A stretch of 64,000 nt of DNA from positions 310,001 through 374,000 of the forward strand of contig JACDTU010000024.1 of assembly GCA_022376465.1 (NCBI GenBank). Direction: 5' to 3'. Made by a program: the position numbers and the translations under genes. Below, piece after piece: positions 13,001 through 24,818 of this stretch. Within the stretch, counting starts at the first letter, position 1. Each line of letters begins with the position of its first letter. Origin of the DNA: Cubamyces lactineus (Eukaryota > Basidiomycota > Agaricomycetes > Polyporales > Polyporaceae). The notes beneath the pieces are model-generated. The model worked only from the letters and a program-made list of their open reading frames with translations, was not told the origin of the DNA and searched no databases.

Positions 13001-16000
13001 CACCCGCGGCGCGGTCAGGTTCACTGAGGCCCTGCAATCTATCGCACAGAAGCATCCGCATGCGATCTACGTCGAACTGGGCCCTCACCCTGTGCTGACG
13101 AGTTATGTCGCGTCGATGGCCGGCAAGAACGCTGTAACCCTCTGCCCTCTGCGCCGGCCGCGCTCCACGGAGACGCACGCGGTCGAGGTTGCGGGTCTCA
13201 TGGACGCGCTTGGGAAGCTCGTGGTGTCGGGTTACACGCGTGTGGACTTTGACGTGCTCTACGGAACGGCGACAGCGCCTGCCGAGGCGCTCCCGCCCTT
13301 CCCGTTCGCGCGGAAAGACATCCCGTACACAGCGCCCACAACACAGATCGCAAAGCAGAAGCAGCGCCGAAATGGTCCACTCAATTACCCGCAGCTGCAC
13401 ATGAACGACAAGACGCACCCAGACTTAGCGGAGCACGTCATCAAGAACGAGCCGATTATGTCGACAGCTGGGTACATCGAGATGGTGAGTATTCTCTATT
13501 TTGCAATTGTTCTTAGTGCGCAGGCTAACGGAGAGGTGCGTATGCAAGGCTCTGGAGTACGGCGCGAGGAAGGTGTACAACATCGAGCTTGTGTCCATCC
13601 TCTCGCTCTCTGCCAAGCGGCCCACTCCAGTGGAGATCCAGCTCGAAGGTTCGCGTTGGAGCGTCCTCAGTGCAGCCAACGTGGACTACTACAAGACTTG
13701 GCCGATCAAAGTATGCATTCTACCGCATAGTTTGCATATGCATGACTGATTGTCCTGCAGTACAACCGCCTGCATGCCAAGGGCCTCCTCGCCATGCACT
13801 CTGAACCAGAAGATATTCGTGCGGGGCGCAATGTGCAAGAGATTTCTAGCCGTCTCAAGCCTGTGGATGTCAAGGGTACGAACAAGTCGATGTTTGTTGC
13901 ATAGTCTTATATTCAGATTGAACCAGGATTCTACGACGGCTTTCGCACCTTCGCTGACTACGGCCCGACATACCAGCGAGTAGTCGGATGCAGCTACGCT
14001 CGGGACCCAAATACCGGAAACGATGAATGGCTGGTCAAGCTACGAGGGGCTGACAAGGACCTCCCTGAGTGAGTGCATTCTGGATTTGAATCACGCCACA
14101 TGATAATGCTCACTTTGGTGCTCAGTATCGCAGACTACCGTATCCACCCCGCCATTCTGGACGCCTCCCTCCACATCCTCGTGCACCCCATCGTCACGGG
14201 TATCAATGACCCTGCGCGATATTATCTTCCCTCGAGAATCGGTGCTCTTGTTATCCACGATGCGCTCTTAGAGCATCCCTTCCCCTCTACGATATATACC
14301 CATGCTACGTTTAAGGCGTGGACCCCCGGTGTGTACTTTCTCTCGTAATATCCGAACTACTTGACTGAGGCCTGTACAGAAACGCTCGTTTACGACCTGC
14401 TCATCATGACGGAGGACGGTACCCCGCTGTACAGCGTCGACGAGCTCGAGATCTCGATGCATGGCCAGAATGTACCTCGTGTCGAAACGCGTTTCGAGGT
14501 TGCCTACCACAAGACTGGATATTCAATCACCTCAGACGGCGAGTTCGTCCAACCTGATGGAAACCCGACAACGCCTTCGTCTGGGCGTACGTCTCCTGGG
14601 ACCCAATCAACAGATTCTGGCTATGCCCCCACCGAGATTACCGTACCTGATGGCATTGAACGCCACAGGAGCAGCTCAGGATCCTCTACAGCGATCGTGC
14701 TCTCCTACAAGCGTGGATCGGAGATGAAGATCCAGGAGGTGGTGAAGCAGCTCGACGCCCTCGCTTTGGAGAGACTCTGGTTCTACGCGTCTGCAGGAGT
14801 GGACGGCGACGCTCTCGTTGGGTTTGCTAGGGCTCTTCGCAAGGAGTTCTTGACGTGGTCCATCCATACCGTCGTCTTTGACTGCGCGTGGACTGAAGGG
14901 GACGCTGCAGCAGCACTGAATACATTGTCCAACGACGTATCAATGGAGCCTGAGATCGTTGTTGAAGCCGACGGCTCTATCAGCGTTCCGCGGATCGTCG
15001 AAGCGGCCGCTCCCCCTACACACGCGGAGTTCAATGCTTTCTTGCCTTGGAAACAGGAGAAGGCTTCCGTCGTGCAGGTCACCGCACCCTACGTGCCTCC
15101 TGATCATGTGCTTGTGCATGTCACTGGAGCTGCGATGGGTACTGATCAGTTGTGGTCTTTCGTTGGACGAACAGGCCATGATTCGCCGCTTATCGCTGGC
15201 GTGGCGTCCGGACCTCTGGCGAACGTCGTGGTCGCGCACAGGTTCTCTCTACTCGAGCTTTCTGAGAAGTCCGAGAGCGACCCACTTCCGCAAGCTCTTC
15301 CCGCTGCCATTGCCCCGCTCGCTGTCGGTGTTGCTGCCTTCTCGAGGCCTGACTATCTCCGACAGAAGGTCATCCTCGTCACCCATTCTGACACGGCTGT
15401 CGGCGCGAAAGTTGCAGCAATTTACACCGCATTGGGCGCCGAGGTCGTTGTGCTTCCGTCGCAGTACTCTGTCGCGGAATTGAAGGCTGCCTACGCTCGC
15501 GGACCACAGGTCATTGTTTCGGGCTCGCAAGATGAATCAGAAGCGAAGACGTTCCGCGACATGGTCAGTCGCTATGGCCGTGTCTTCCTCTGGAACCACC
15601 CCGACAGCGGCATCGCCTACCTCTTGCAGACAGATCCCTGTTCGGTGGGCGACGCTCTGCGCGCCGCCTGGTCGTACCAGCCTTTCCCTTGCGCCCCTCT
15701 ATCCCCGCCCTTGAAGCTCGTGACATGCCCTCTTCCTGAGTCCGTTCCGCTCGCCACCGGGGTCTTCGACCCATCGAAATCTTACGTGCTTCTTGGTGGC
15801 ATTGGCAGTTTGGGCCTGCAGCAGGCATATTGGATGTATCAGAACGGCGCGCGAGAGCTTCTACTGACGTCTCGTTCGGCTCGCGAGGGCCTCCGTCGTC
15901 GACACGACTATACTGCGCTGCGTTACCTCGACTACCTGGAGAAGCTCCCCGGTCTGCGCATCGTTGTCGCGGCAACAGGCTCCGCGCCGACTGAGGAGCT

Positions 16001-16916
16001 AAAGAAGGCGGTCGGCGCGCTCAAGCTACCCGTTGGCGGCTGTTTCATTCTTTCCGGCGTCCTCGTAGACCGTTCCTTCGTCTCACAGACTGAAGAGACG
16101 TTCGAGGCGCCATTCCCGGCCAAGGTTGACGCATTCAAGTTGGTTGAAGAAGTGCTCCCTGTCGAGGACCTGGACTTCCTCGTCGCCTTCTCGTCGGTTT
16201 CGGGCATGTTCGGGAACGCCGGCCAGACCAACTACGCAAGGTATGAGCCCCTTAGGGCGAAATGATTGCATCATGAATCTGACAACTGTCACTCGCAGTG
16301 CGAACACGTCCCTTGCAGGTCTGACCAAGAAGTATCGCAACGCTGTGTGCATAGTTGCGCCAGCGATCTTGGACACGTCGACCATCAAGGGAGAGCTCGC
16401 CGGGTCTTCTCCCGCTCTGCGCCTCAGACATCTGAGTAACTGGGGTATGACAAGCACAGGTATGCACATGAATGATTGTCCGATCTGAGGCCATCCTGAG
16501 CAATCTATCTGTCCCCAGAGTTCTTCACCCACGTCGAGGATGCGATTCGGTGCCTCGGCGGCCGCTCCGTCTGGCAGTACATCCCTGCCTTTGACTGGGC
16601 ACTGGTTCAATCGAACATGGGTGCCTCTCCGCTGTTCGATGACCTCGTGCCTGTTCAGGATGCAGACGCAGAAGAGGCATCAGCGGACAAGTCGTCCTCT
16701 AGTCTCAAGGACGTCGTGTGCAAGATCCTCGATGTTGCCTCGGAGGATCTGTCGCCGGACGTGCCGTTCACGTCTTACGGACTCGACTCTCTCTCGGCCG
16801 CAGCGTTGTCTTATGCTCTTCGTCCATTCCTTACTATCTCTCAGCTCCAGCTCCTAGCCGACCTCAGTCTCAAAGAACTGCAGGCTCGGATGGAGGCGTC
16901 AGATCAGGACTCTTAG
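10022..16916 (+). CDS. Reducing iterative type I polyketide synthase (KS-AT-DH-pseudoER-KR-ACP)
   Basis: A large multi-exon gene encodes about 2,000 residues. The start is MSSSSMPSPSPAEIAI (ATG 10022), spliced to VGIAAELPSG. KS: catalytic Cys in DTACSSS, His in LELHSTGTAMGDP, and VKGNIG|HLE. AT: FSGQGPQ, nucleophile in GHSAGE, later PVHSAMMD. DH: His in LAEHVIKNEP, but the usual PGAGY is STAGY; Asp in IHPAILDASLH. The DH end RFEVAYHKTGY is followed by a Ser/Pro linker. A degenerate MDR/ER-like region (about 15090-15700) has HSDTAVG in place of the NADPH-binding glycine motif. KR: GGIGSLG, Ser in AFSSVSG, Tyr in QTNYA. ACP: GLDSLS. The stop is TAG 16914-16916. No SAT, product-template, methyltransferase or thioesterase domain is visible. 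Expected activity is condensation of malonyl units with keto-reduction and dehydration, giving an unmethylated polyene-like acyl chain; release must be by another enzyme or spontaneous (inference). Confidence 0.93.
15085..15715 (+). other. Degenerate enoylreductase-like segment inside the PKS
   Basis: Between DH and KR, the chain has MDR-like hallmarks: PPDHVLVHVTGAAMGTDQLW, then LPAAIAPLAVGVAAFSRP, then VILVTHSDTAVGAKVAAIY leading to GAEVVVLPSQ. The order matches an ER fold, but the dinucleotide-binding glycine cluster is replaced by HSDTAVG. It is probably a non-functional ER or the KR structural half. This predicts that double bonds are kept. Confidence 0.6.
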
Positions 16917-18160
16917 AGGGCTTCTTTGTTGTATTGTGGCTTGAAGTTCGTCATCGCTATGCTGTTGTAGAATTAACGTTATGTACTATCCCTGTCGATT
17001 ATACCACCATGTATCATCTGCTGTGCGTCGCTACTATTGATATGCTTGCGAGTGCGACACCTTCGTCGTCGCGTTTTGGGGAATTCAATGTCAAGGAGTG
17101 CAAAGGGATCTATGTCAGAGACGGATGGATACGTGATAGATAGGCGCCTAAGTGGCCACATGTCGAACGAGCTCTCCGAGTCGTTCGAGGGTTGGCAAGT
17201 ACTTGCTATCGACATCCCCGCTGTCGCCGTGAAAACCGGAAGGTATCACTGTCAATTACCCCATCCTCACGGGGCGCTGTGTCGAGACAAGCACTTGTTC
17301 TCAGTCGCCAGTGGAGTCCAATTTCCCGCTGATATCGCCAAGTTCAGAACGCCCTGTCCGACGTGGACACTAGCGTCCTCGCTCAGGACCCGAGCTAGTG
17401 ATTGCGGTACAAAGACGCCTGAAGATATGCAGAAAGTGACAAGGCCTTGTCGTCATGAGCCCACGATATGTAGCCGTGCTTCCCGACGCAGCTGCCATGG
17501 AAGGTCCGAGCCGACACCGCAGCACGTCGCCAGACTCGGTCAGTACACAAACGAGATATACCTTTCGCTGACAACAAAGGTCACGATATTTGCCGAAAGC
17601 CTCGTTGCTTCATGGGCGCATCGGGTGCGTCTGACGAAAAACCGATAGGGTGGGAAGAGTGAATAACGTTGCAAGGTAGTTGTCACCACTTATGCGTTTG
17701 ACCCCGTCTTATACGGATCCGTAGCTGAAGGTTTCGGCTTTGTCTACAGGCCGCGATTCCCTCGAAGCAGATCAAGCAACATCATCTCATACGACTGCGA
17801 TCAAGCACCCGGCGGTACACAGCTTGTCTGGGACGCGTCGAGGGTAGCAGGAATGTTTGGAGCAATTTCCAAACCCCTTCGAGGCCGGTGCAAAAGCATC
17901 TTCTCCTCCATATGCATCTTTCTCACCCCTCCTCCTCTATTTTAGGCCAGCCTGACTCCCGATCAGATTGAGAACTCGAGTTCATGAGACACAACCTAAA
18001 GAGAAGAAAGGTACAGTCGAGTCCTTGCGTGATCTGCCCACGATCCGACCAACATGTCTGACGGAGTCGGACGCCAACCGCCGGCACATGCTTCTCGCAC
18101 TTGTAAATCTATAAGGGTCGTCGACTGAAGCGCCATGAGCACTTAGTGACGCTCGCCACA
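16917..18160. other. Intergenic region after the PKS
   Basis: About 1.2 kb. One 203-codon plus frame (17037-17648) shows no domain, no splice signals and no protein-like composition. I see no gene here. The last few hundred bases should hold the promoter of the DUF6534 gene. Confidence 0.5.
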
Positions 18161-20367
18161 ATGCCCTCCGGCCCCAACGCCACGATACCCTCGGCTACGT
18201 CGCCTGCCCCACCCAAGGTCCCGGCCTTGGATAATACTTTCGGGGCTATCCAACTGGGCACCTTCGTTGGACTTATGTGCGTAGCAGGCATTTCATCGAC
18301 GACTTAAGCTGATTAGCCTCTTGTTCTGACGTGATCGTTTAGTGTCTACGGCATCACCCTCCATCAGTACTACCGCTACGTTCGCTCGTATCCTGGAGAT
18401 TCTAGAGTGTTGAAAGGCCTGGTGAGTCGGTCGACTCCAATATCAAGGATAGTTATACGATATTGACATCAGAATTGGTGTATATCTAGGTCCTTGTCAT
18501 CGTGTGAGATGAATCGTTACACTAGCCCCCTCGGAGTTGTATCTCATCAGTCCCGCAGTCTGCTGGAGACTTGGACGACGGTGCTAAGCATGCATACCTG
18601 GTGCGTGTTCCAATACATTGATTTGTCATTCACAGTAACGCTAATGTCTCGACCAGCTATTACTATCTGACGACCAACTACTTCCACCCCGAAGCCCTGG
18701 AGAACGGTGTCTGGTGCGCAGCATCTCTTATTAAGGACGAATCGATGGCTCAATATCGTGCACTACCATCGTCAGGTCTTTAAACGTGGGTCAAACATGA
18801 GTTACAGCCTTGTCTTCAGCTAAACCTAGCGTCTACCGCAGCTACTCCCAGTATCTTCGGTTCGTCCTCTTCCATTTCATCTCATAGTCTTCAAGTCCTT
18901 ATCGTTCGTATTACAACACAGGCAGTGGTCATGCTTGCAGCTCAGAGGTCCGTGTCACAAACGTTGTCTGTATGTCTTTGGCGCTGAAGCGCAAGGTGTA
19001 GTTTCTTCGCTCGACGTGTTTGGATACTGGGTCGGGGATTCCGGCCGCTCGTCGTTGTAGTGGTACGGCACTCTGTTCGACAGTGCTCGCGCACTGAGCT
19101 CATATATCTCATGATAATGCAGTCGGTCCTCTGCGTGGCAGAATTTGGTACGCATTCTCCATGCAGCTGGGCCTCGCTACATGCTGAATATGAACCTCCT
19201 GTGATGATAGCTTTCTTTGCAGGCAGGTGCCTTTCATCTAGTTCCTTTAATGTGACTGCAACTGAAGACCGCTATAGCTGCATCGACCGAAGCGTCAGTA
19301 CTCAAGTATTGCATTAATCGCACCGTACTAAACCACTGGACACCACAGATTCACCCAGTATAGTTTTGCGAAGTTTAGCCATTACACGGTGCGTCAACGA
19401 GTAACCTGGGCGCGCTCGCGCAGACTAAACTTGAGCTGACACACGCTTAGTGGCTTGTCTCCACTGGATTCACACTTGCCATGGCCGCCGATTGGGTGCT
19501 CATGTTTGTTCTGATATACATCTTGCATTCCAATCGTACGGGCTTCCAGAGGTATTTGGCACCATCTCCCGTCGTGTCTAGTTGACCGAGTATGATGATT
19601 GCAGCACGGACAGCATGATCGACCTCATGATCTTGTATACGGTCAACACAGGTCGGAATCCTTGAATTCATCGCACAGCACAGAGGAACATGCTGACCTG
19701 TCCTTATCCCGTAGGAGTCCTTACTGGGTATGTCGAAATTGTTACACGAACCACGGCCGGACATCGTCTCATTGGCCACTCTGTGCAGCATCGTTGACCT
19801 ACTGTCTGTGATCTTTGTGAGTCTTTTCAGACTCATCCGGGACTCCCTTACTGAAATAAAGTAGGCTTTCTACGCCCCGCAGCACTTGATCTACATCGCC
19901 TTGGGCATCGTTGGGAAGAAATGTGAGTCTCACGTTCCATGGGTACCACGTCTATCTGTGTCTCACACCATACATCCCATCGCTAGTATACGCTACGACC
20001 CTTTTGGCTGCGTAAGTCTTCTCTCGCGGTATTGTGCATTACTTCCCTAATGTCGATGGTCATCAACTCGAGGTAGATTAAATTCTCGCAACTCATTGAA
20101 GACACATGGGCAAAAGAAGTCGCCTTATGGTTATAGCATGAGTCGTGAGCCTGTGTCGACTAGGAACGGCCATCGGATCGGGTCCACAAGTGTGAGTTGT
20201 TCGTCACCTCTTGGTCCCAGCGCGCTGACAAGCTACTGCGGAATCAGTCAGATGAGGCTAGCCCAGCCGTGTTCCAGCTGCAGGTCGTCGGTTCTGGTGG
20301 CCGGCCTTCGGCTGGGAGTGCGCCAGATTACAAGGCAAAGGAGGACAATCTCCATGACGTTGTATAA
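18161..20367 (+). CDS. DUF6534-type seven-helix membrane protein
   Basis: A heavily split gene (ten or so exons) assembles well to the basidiomycete DUF6534 family. The start is MPSGPNATIPSATSPAPP (ATG 18161), then LDNTFGAIQLGTFVGL, the family's usual first helix, and VYGITLHQYYRYVRSYPGDS. Later exons give YYYLTTNYFHPEALENGVWS, AVVMLAAQR, TQYSFAKFSHYT, WLVSTGFTLAMAADWVLM (near 19450-19500), the hallmark LHSNRTGFQR|TDSMIDLMILYTVNTG, and AFYAPQHLIYIALGIVGKK|YATTLLAAL|NSRNSLKTH. A hydrophilic C-terminal tail ends at TAA 20365-20367. The family is greatly expanded in mushrooms, is predicted to be integral membrane, and has no established function. I could not fix every junction between about 18780 and 19330. 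Confidence 0.85.
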
Positions 20368-22092
20368 GCAGATGGATACGTGAGGCCATGGTGGACGAGG
20401 TTGACGAGGTGAGTTATCCACTTTGAGCTCACGAGCGTACGACCGCATCATTGACGGCGGTGCTGTTCGATGTGGGTCTGGATGGTAGACTGCATGTACT
20501 AGGGAGACTCGACATCAAAGGGTGTTTGCGCTGATATAATGTAGATTTACACTGGCACGAGTTTGTGTTATGATTCGTTGGTGTGTAGGTTTATGCCGAT
20601 GGCGTCCCGTGTACACGCTTCGCCAACGAAGGATCATAACGATGCCTCGTATTGAGATTGAATGCTAGGCGCCACATTTAGAGGTAGTATGCCATAGTTC
20701 ATTGTATGCATAGCCTCTTAATATTGCATCCTGAACGACGCACAGCGTTGAACTTGAAGTACTTCAGGTGCAGTATCTGGATGACAGCCAGTACCCGGTA
20801 TGCGATCGTCGCCTTCAAAGTAGGTGAACATGAAGTCTCCTCTTGCCTGTGATCAACTGTATGTCAGGCCGCATAGGGTCGGAATGGTCTGCCGCTTCGT
20901 ATGCTCGAGTCGCCATCCAATACGCTTCGAAATACGAGTCCTGTGATGCAGAACTATGTCTATTCAGACGGCATTACGCGCGGATAGAGCGCGTTGTCTC
21001 TACCCAGTGATTCGATGAGAAGCTATCTCCCGCGCTTTTGTGTATCGGGCTATCTGTGAGATGTATGGGCATGCAGGGCTTCTGAGGTAATGAGGTAAGT
21101 TTACACGTGAATGCATGTATGTCTATCAAGCCTTTCATCGTTCTGCAGGAGAACGGGCAAACAGGTATTCGCGAGGATCTAACCAATGGACGTTGTTGGT
21201 TGTTCCTCATCCTATCCTGAAGCTCACTACCGACGAAGGTGGTATATATCTCGCATCTCGTGAGATCTTTATACACGATACGGACAACTTACTCAAGCGG
21301 AAGGCAGTCTCCAGAGTTTGTGCGATCATCGCAGACTGGGTATGTCAAGTTTGGTCCGAACAGGGACACAGCTGAATCTTCCCCCGTCGAGATTAGATGG
21401 TGCATAGTCATTAAAATTTCCGTGACGATGATGACTGCTTTACCTATGACTAGCCCGCAGTTTTCTGAGACGGATGGTATTCCTCACCAGAAGTGCATAT
21501 CCACTACGGCTCTGAGGTAAGAGCTGAGCGCTGAGGATCGAGGTCTTCAGGTCACAACCCCTAACATGCTGAGATGGAAGAAGCTCAGTGCAATCTGGCT
21601 TGATAGTGTTCGGTGATCCATGTGTTACGTATCGCCGTCTCGATTTAGTGCAAGTAAAGAAACCGCCACCGGGGTCGAGACGCGAGAAATCGGTAGCATT
21701 CAATGGAATCATTGCACTGTGGGAACTTCAGTGGCACTTCCGGATGCAAGTAGCGGGGTAATCGTATACGAAAGGATCTGACGAGGGGCTCGGAAGACGG
21801 CGGAGTGATGAGGTCGGGATGTGAGGCTCGTGTATACCTTCCTGTTCCACAGCGAGGGTGACGAGAAGGAGAGAAAATCAATCAGAACGGACAAGTGGCC
21901 GTCGTTGATGCCTCACGTTCAGCGCCGACGCCCTCGACGCTGGTTGTTTGTTGGTATGGTAGTGGTACTTACTGGACTCGCCCACAGCATTCGTCCGATA
22001 TTACCCAACAGACGTACGTTTAACGCTGACATTAAAGTGCGACTGCACTTGCGGTGTGATATGATACAGGACTATGCATGGATCGTGAGGGC
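20368..22092. other. Intergenic, no gene seen
   Basis: About 1.7 kb between the convergent DUF6534 gene and J-protein gene. The longest frames are about 90-120 codons, without recognisable motifs or consistent splice signals. Confidence 0.5.
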
Positions 22093-23001
22093 TCATGCCG
22101 CGGCGCTGACTCCGTGTGCGATAGTTGCGATGAGGAGGACGAGAGCGGTCACAGTGACAGTTCGCATGAGCATCGACTCACGCGCGACGTGATCTGACTG
22201 ACTTGGCCCTCTGTCTGTTGGAAGTGGACCGCGCCTGCCGGTCGCGCGCTGGACGTTCGGGTTGGCAAACGGGTTCGGGCCCCCATGCGGAGGCGGTGGA
22301 TGGTGGGCGTAGTGAGAGTAGTGCGTCGAGCCAGGCGGAGGAGCGTAGGTGTAGCGCGGACCGGCGTTGGGGCGGCGAGAGTATTCGCCCCAGGCGTGCG
22401 TTGCGCCTCTTCGGCGACCCTCATACGAGAAATGGGGGTGGACGGACTCGGCGTGTGAAGTGGAGGCGTGGGCGTGTGACGCGGGCTCTCCTAGTGAGCG
22501 GTCATATGCTCGCCTGGGTCGGAGATGTGAGCGTGTGGGAGGGGGGCAAGAGAGGAGAAACTCAAGGCGATAGACGTACCGCTTGCGCTCGTCACCGAGG
22601 ACGGCGTATGCTTCACTGACTGCCTGGAACTTTTCCTTAGCGCCTGGGTCGTCGTTCACGTCTGGGTGGTACTTCTTGCTTAACTAGACATAGTCTGAGC
22701 AGGTAAGCGTCGTGGCCAGGTCGTACGGGGGTTGAACACGACGATACGTACCTTGTAGAAGCTCGCCTATAGAGCGCCTTCAGCGGGTGATGGGGATAGT
22801 CTAGGGAAGTGTACGTACCTTTATCTGATTGCGAGTAGCGTTCTTGGGTATGTCTAAGGTTTGGTAATGTCCGCTCAACGAACATGAAGAGGAGAAGAGT
22901 CGGGTGGGGATGGCCATTTGTCTTGGTTGAGAGAGACGTTGATGATTTGAGAGCCAAATTGAGGCAGAGATCCCGCAAGACGAGTTTCTAAAGCAATGCA
23001 T
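22093..23001 (-). CDS. J-domain (DnaJ-like) co-chaperone with mitochondrial-type presequence and C-terminal membrane anchor
   Basis: The start is ATG 22999-23001 ([10 protein letters not shown]...). The first exon looks like a mitochondrial presequence: basic, Ser-rich, ending [13 protein letters not shown]. The J-domain follows across three introns: [34 protein letters not shown]...[24 protein letters not shown]. The HPD tripeptide that stimulates Hsp70 ATPase is intact. After it comes a His/Pro/Gly-rich low-complexity linker ([18 protein letters not shown]) and a single C-terminal hydrophobic helix ([17 protein letters not shown]), ending at TGA 22093-22095. The likely role is a small Hsp70 partner at a mitochondrial membrane; client and topology are unknown. 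Total is about 240 residues. Donors GTACGTAC and GTACGTAT support the splicing. Confidence 0.88.
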
Positions 23002-24818
23002 GTTGATATTCGATAACTAATACAGCCGCATGCAGAGAAGGGTGCGAGGGCGAGCTCGTGGTCGTGGTCGTGGTCGAAAGCGAGGAGCAAGTCGGCGCAG
23101 GTTGGTGGAGTTGACGCCGCTTCATCTTATCTTATCAGATAATACTGCCTAGCCCTAGCTAACGTTGCACCTTCCGCACTTCCGACATCTCCTTTCTCTC
23201 CTCAGTCAGTAACCAGGTTGCACAGATTGTTACTGTCATCGTTGAGCGGCCTAGGTAGGTCCCGCACGTTGCATCGAACGTTGGTTCCATCTACTAGTGC
23301 TGACCAGCATACGCAATCAACACCGTTGACGTCCGAGCAGCCTCAGACGAGCACAGTGTGGCGACCTGCCAGCATCCCGCAGGCCGTGCAGAGATAGCAC
23401 GATACCTGGGACGTAACTCATAGGGCTCCCTCTGTAGCCTGAGCAAGTGCAGCGGTGATGCTCGTAGCTCAGCGTCCTGAACACGTCGTTGCTCACTGCC
23501 ACGCGATCGACTCGTACCGGCAGTGAGCGTGCCCGTCGCCAAACCTCAATACCACCGTGCTAAAGTGACCATGAAAAATGCTGTGGACAGCTGTTAACTC
23601 GCCTTGAACGCGCATGCACGGCGTCATCACACGCGTCTGGCACGGTGGGTTTAACTTGACTGGACTGGTGAGCGCATCGCCAGATCTTAGAGATGTATTG
23701 ACGAGCTGTACCAAGTAACATTCATCCACTGCCCAACGCACCTCACGCTGTCTTGACCTGGTTCGCGTTTGGTTCATGTCCATGCGCAAGATGGACACGG
23801 GATCAGTGGTCACGTCCAAGCCACTCTCAGTCCACGACACTACGAGCCCTGCGTTGGTTGTACTCATATGAAGATCGCGCAAGATGTGGCCATCTCCCCT
23901 GGCATCAACTGAACTCCATGTGTTGTTCCTATCAATATGTGTCGTGATTCCGAGTATCCGCCCGAACTGGGCGGCTTAGCAGACCGCTCTCAGACGCGGA
24001 CCGAGAAGGCGCCAGATTGCGGAACGGGTGCCTCCCTCCTACTCGGTGCAACTCCCCATCCTCCGGTATGCCGCAGCCTTTCTCGGAAGCAATGTTCGAC
24101 TTGATTCGCATGTAGGAGGTTGACCTGGCACGGGAGGCAAAGGGCCGGTGGCTTGCTAGAAACCCGATCGCCATTCTAGGCGTGGCGAACGGAAAACTGC
24201 CGTTCTATGCATTCTCTGACCGCAGAACCCTGAGCATAGCATCTCGGCGACTCATGAATCGTGCGCTGGTGCCCCGGGGAGGGGATACGGCGGAGGAGTC
24301 GGTCGCCATGAGGACTATCCTGAGAAATCCGAAGGCTGCACATGCTCGACGAGCTCCGTACCGCTCACACTATCGCGGAGCAGAAGTCAGATCCGAGGCA
24401 GAAGTCTACTTGTCCGTTGGCCGCCCAGGCGGCAGACACGGAACGTCAAACCAGACTCTCCATGTTCCCGTCCAGCATGCCTGTTCCGGTCGGCACGGGG
24501 CAGGCCAATTTCTATTTGGCGGAGAGGATATGTCCCCGACCAGACCGGCTACCTTCGATATCTTCCTCGCCTTCCCCTTCCCGTGCTTGTTCGCAGTCGT
24601 CCATTCTTCCATCTCTCATACCCCCCCTTCACATTATATTAACCGTACTCCGGCATTCAAACCGGCTCTCCTCCCTGTTCTCGCTCTCGTCTTCTCGCCG
24701 CCCCCCAACTGCCGTCTCTCCTTCACAGTTCGACTCTCGCCTCCTCTCAACCGTCGGGATCTTGTTCCTGTTCTCAAGCTCCCTCTCACCTCCTAGAATC
24801 TACCAGGCCTTGTTCAAC
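23002..24818. other. Intergenic between J-protein and MFS transporter
   Basis: Divergent promoter space of about 1.8 kb. A 129-codon minus frame (23493-23882) and an 80-codon minus frame (23932-24174) lack recognisable domains. Pyrimidine-rich sequence precedes the MFS start (24540-24800), as in many fungal 5' UTRs. Confidence 0.45.

Noticed and set aside
14570..15085. Possible C-methyltransferase domain in the PKS between DH and KR
   Set aside because: No SAM-binding glycine motif; the region is a Ser/Pro linker followed by KR/ER-like structural sequence.
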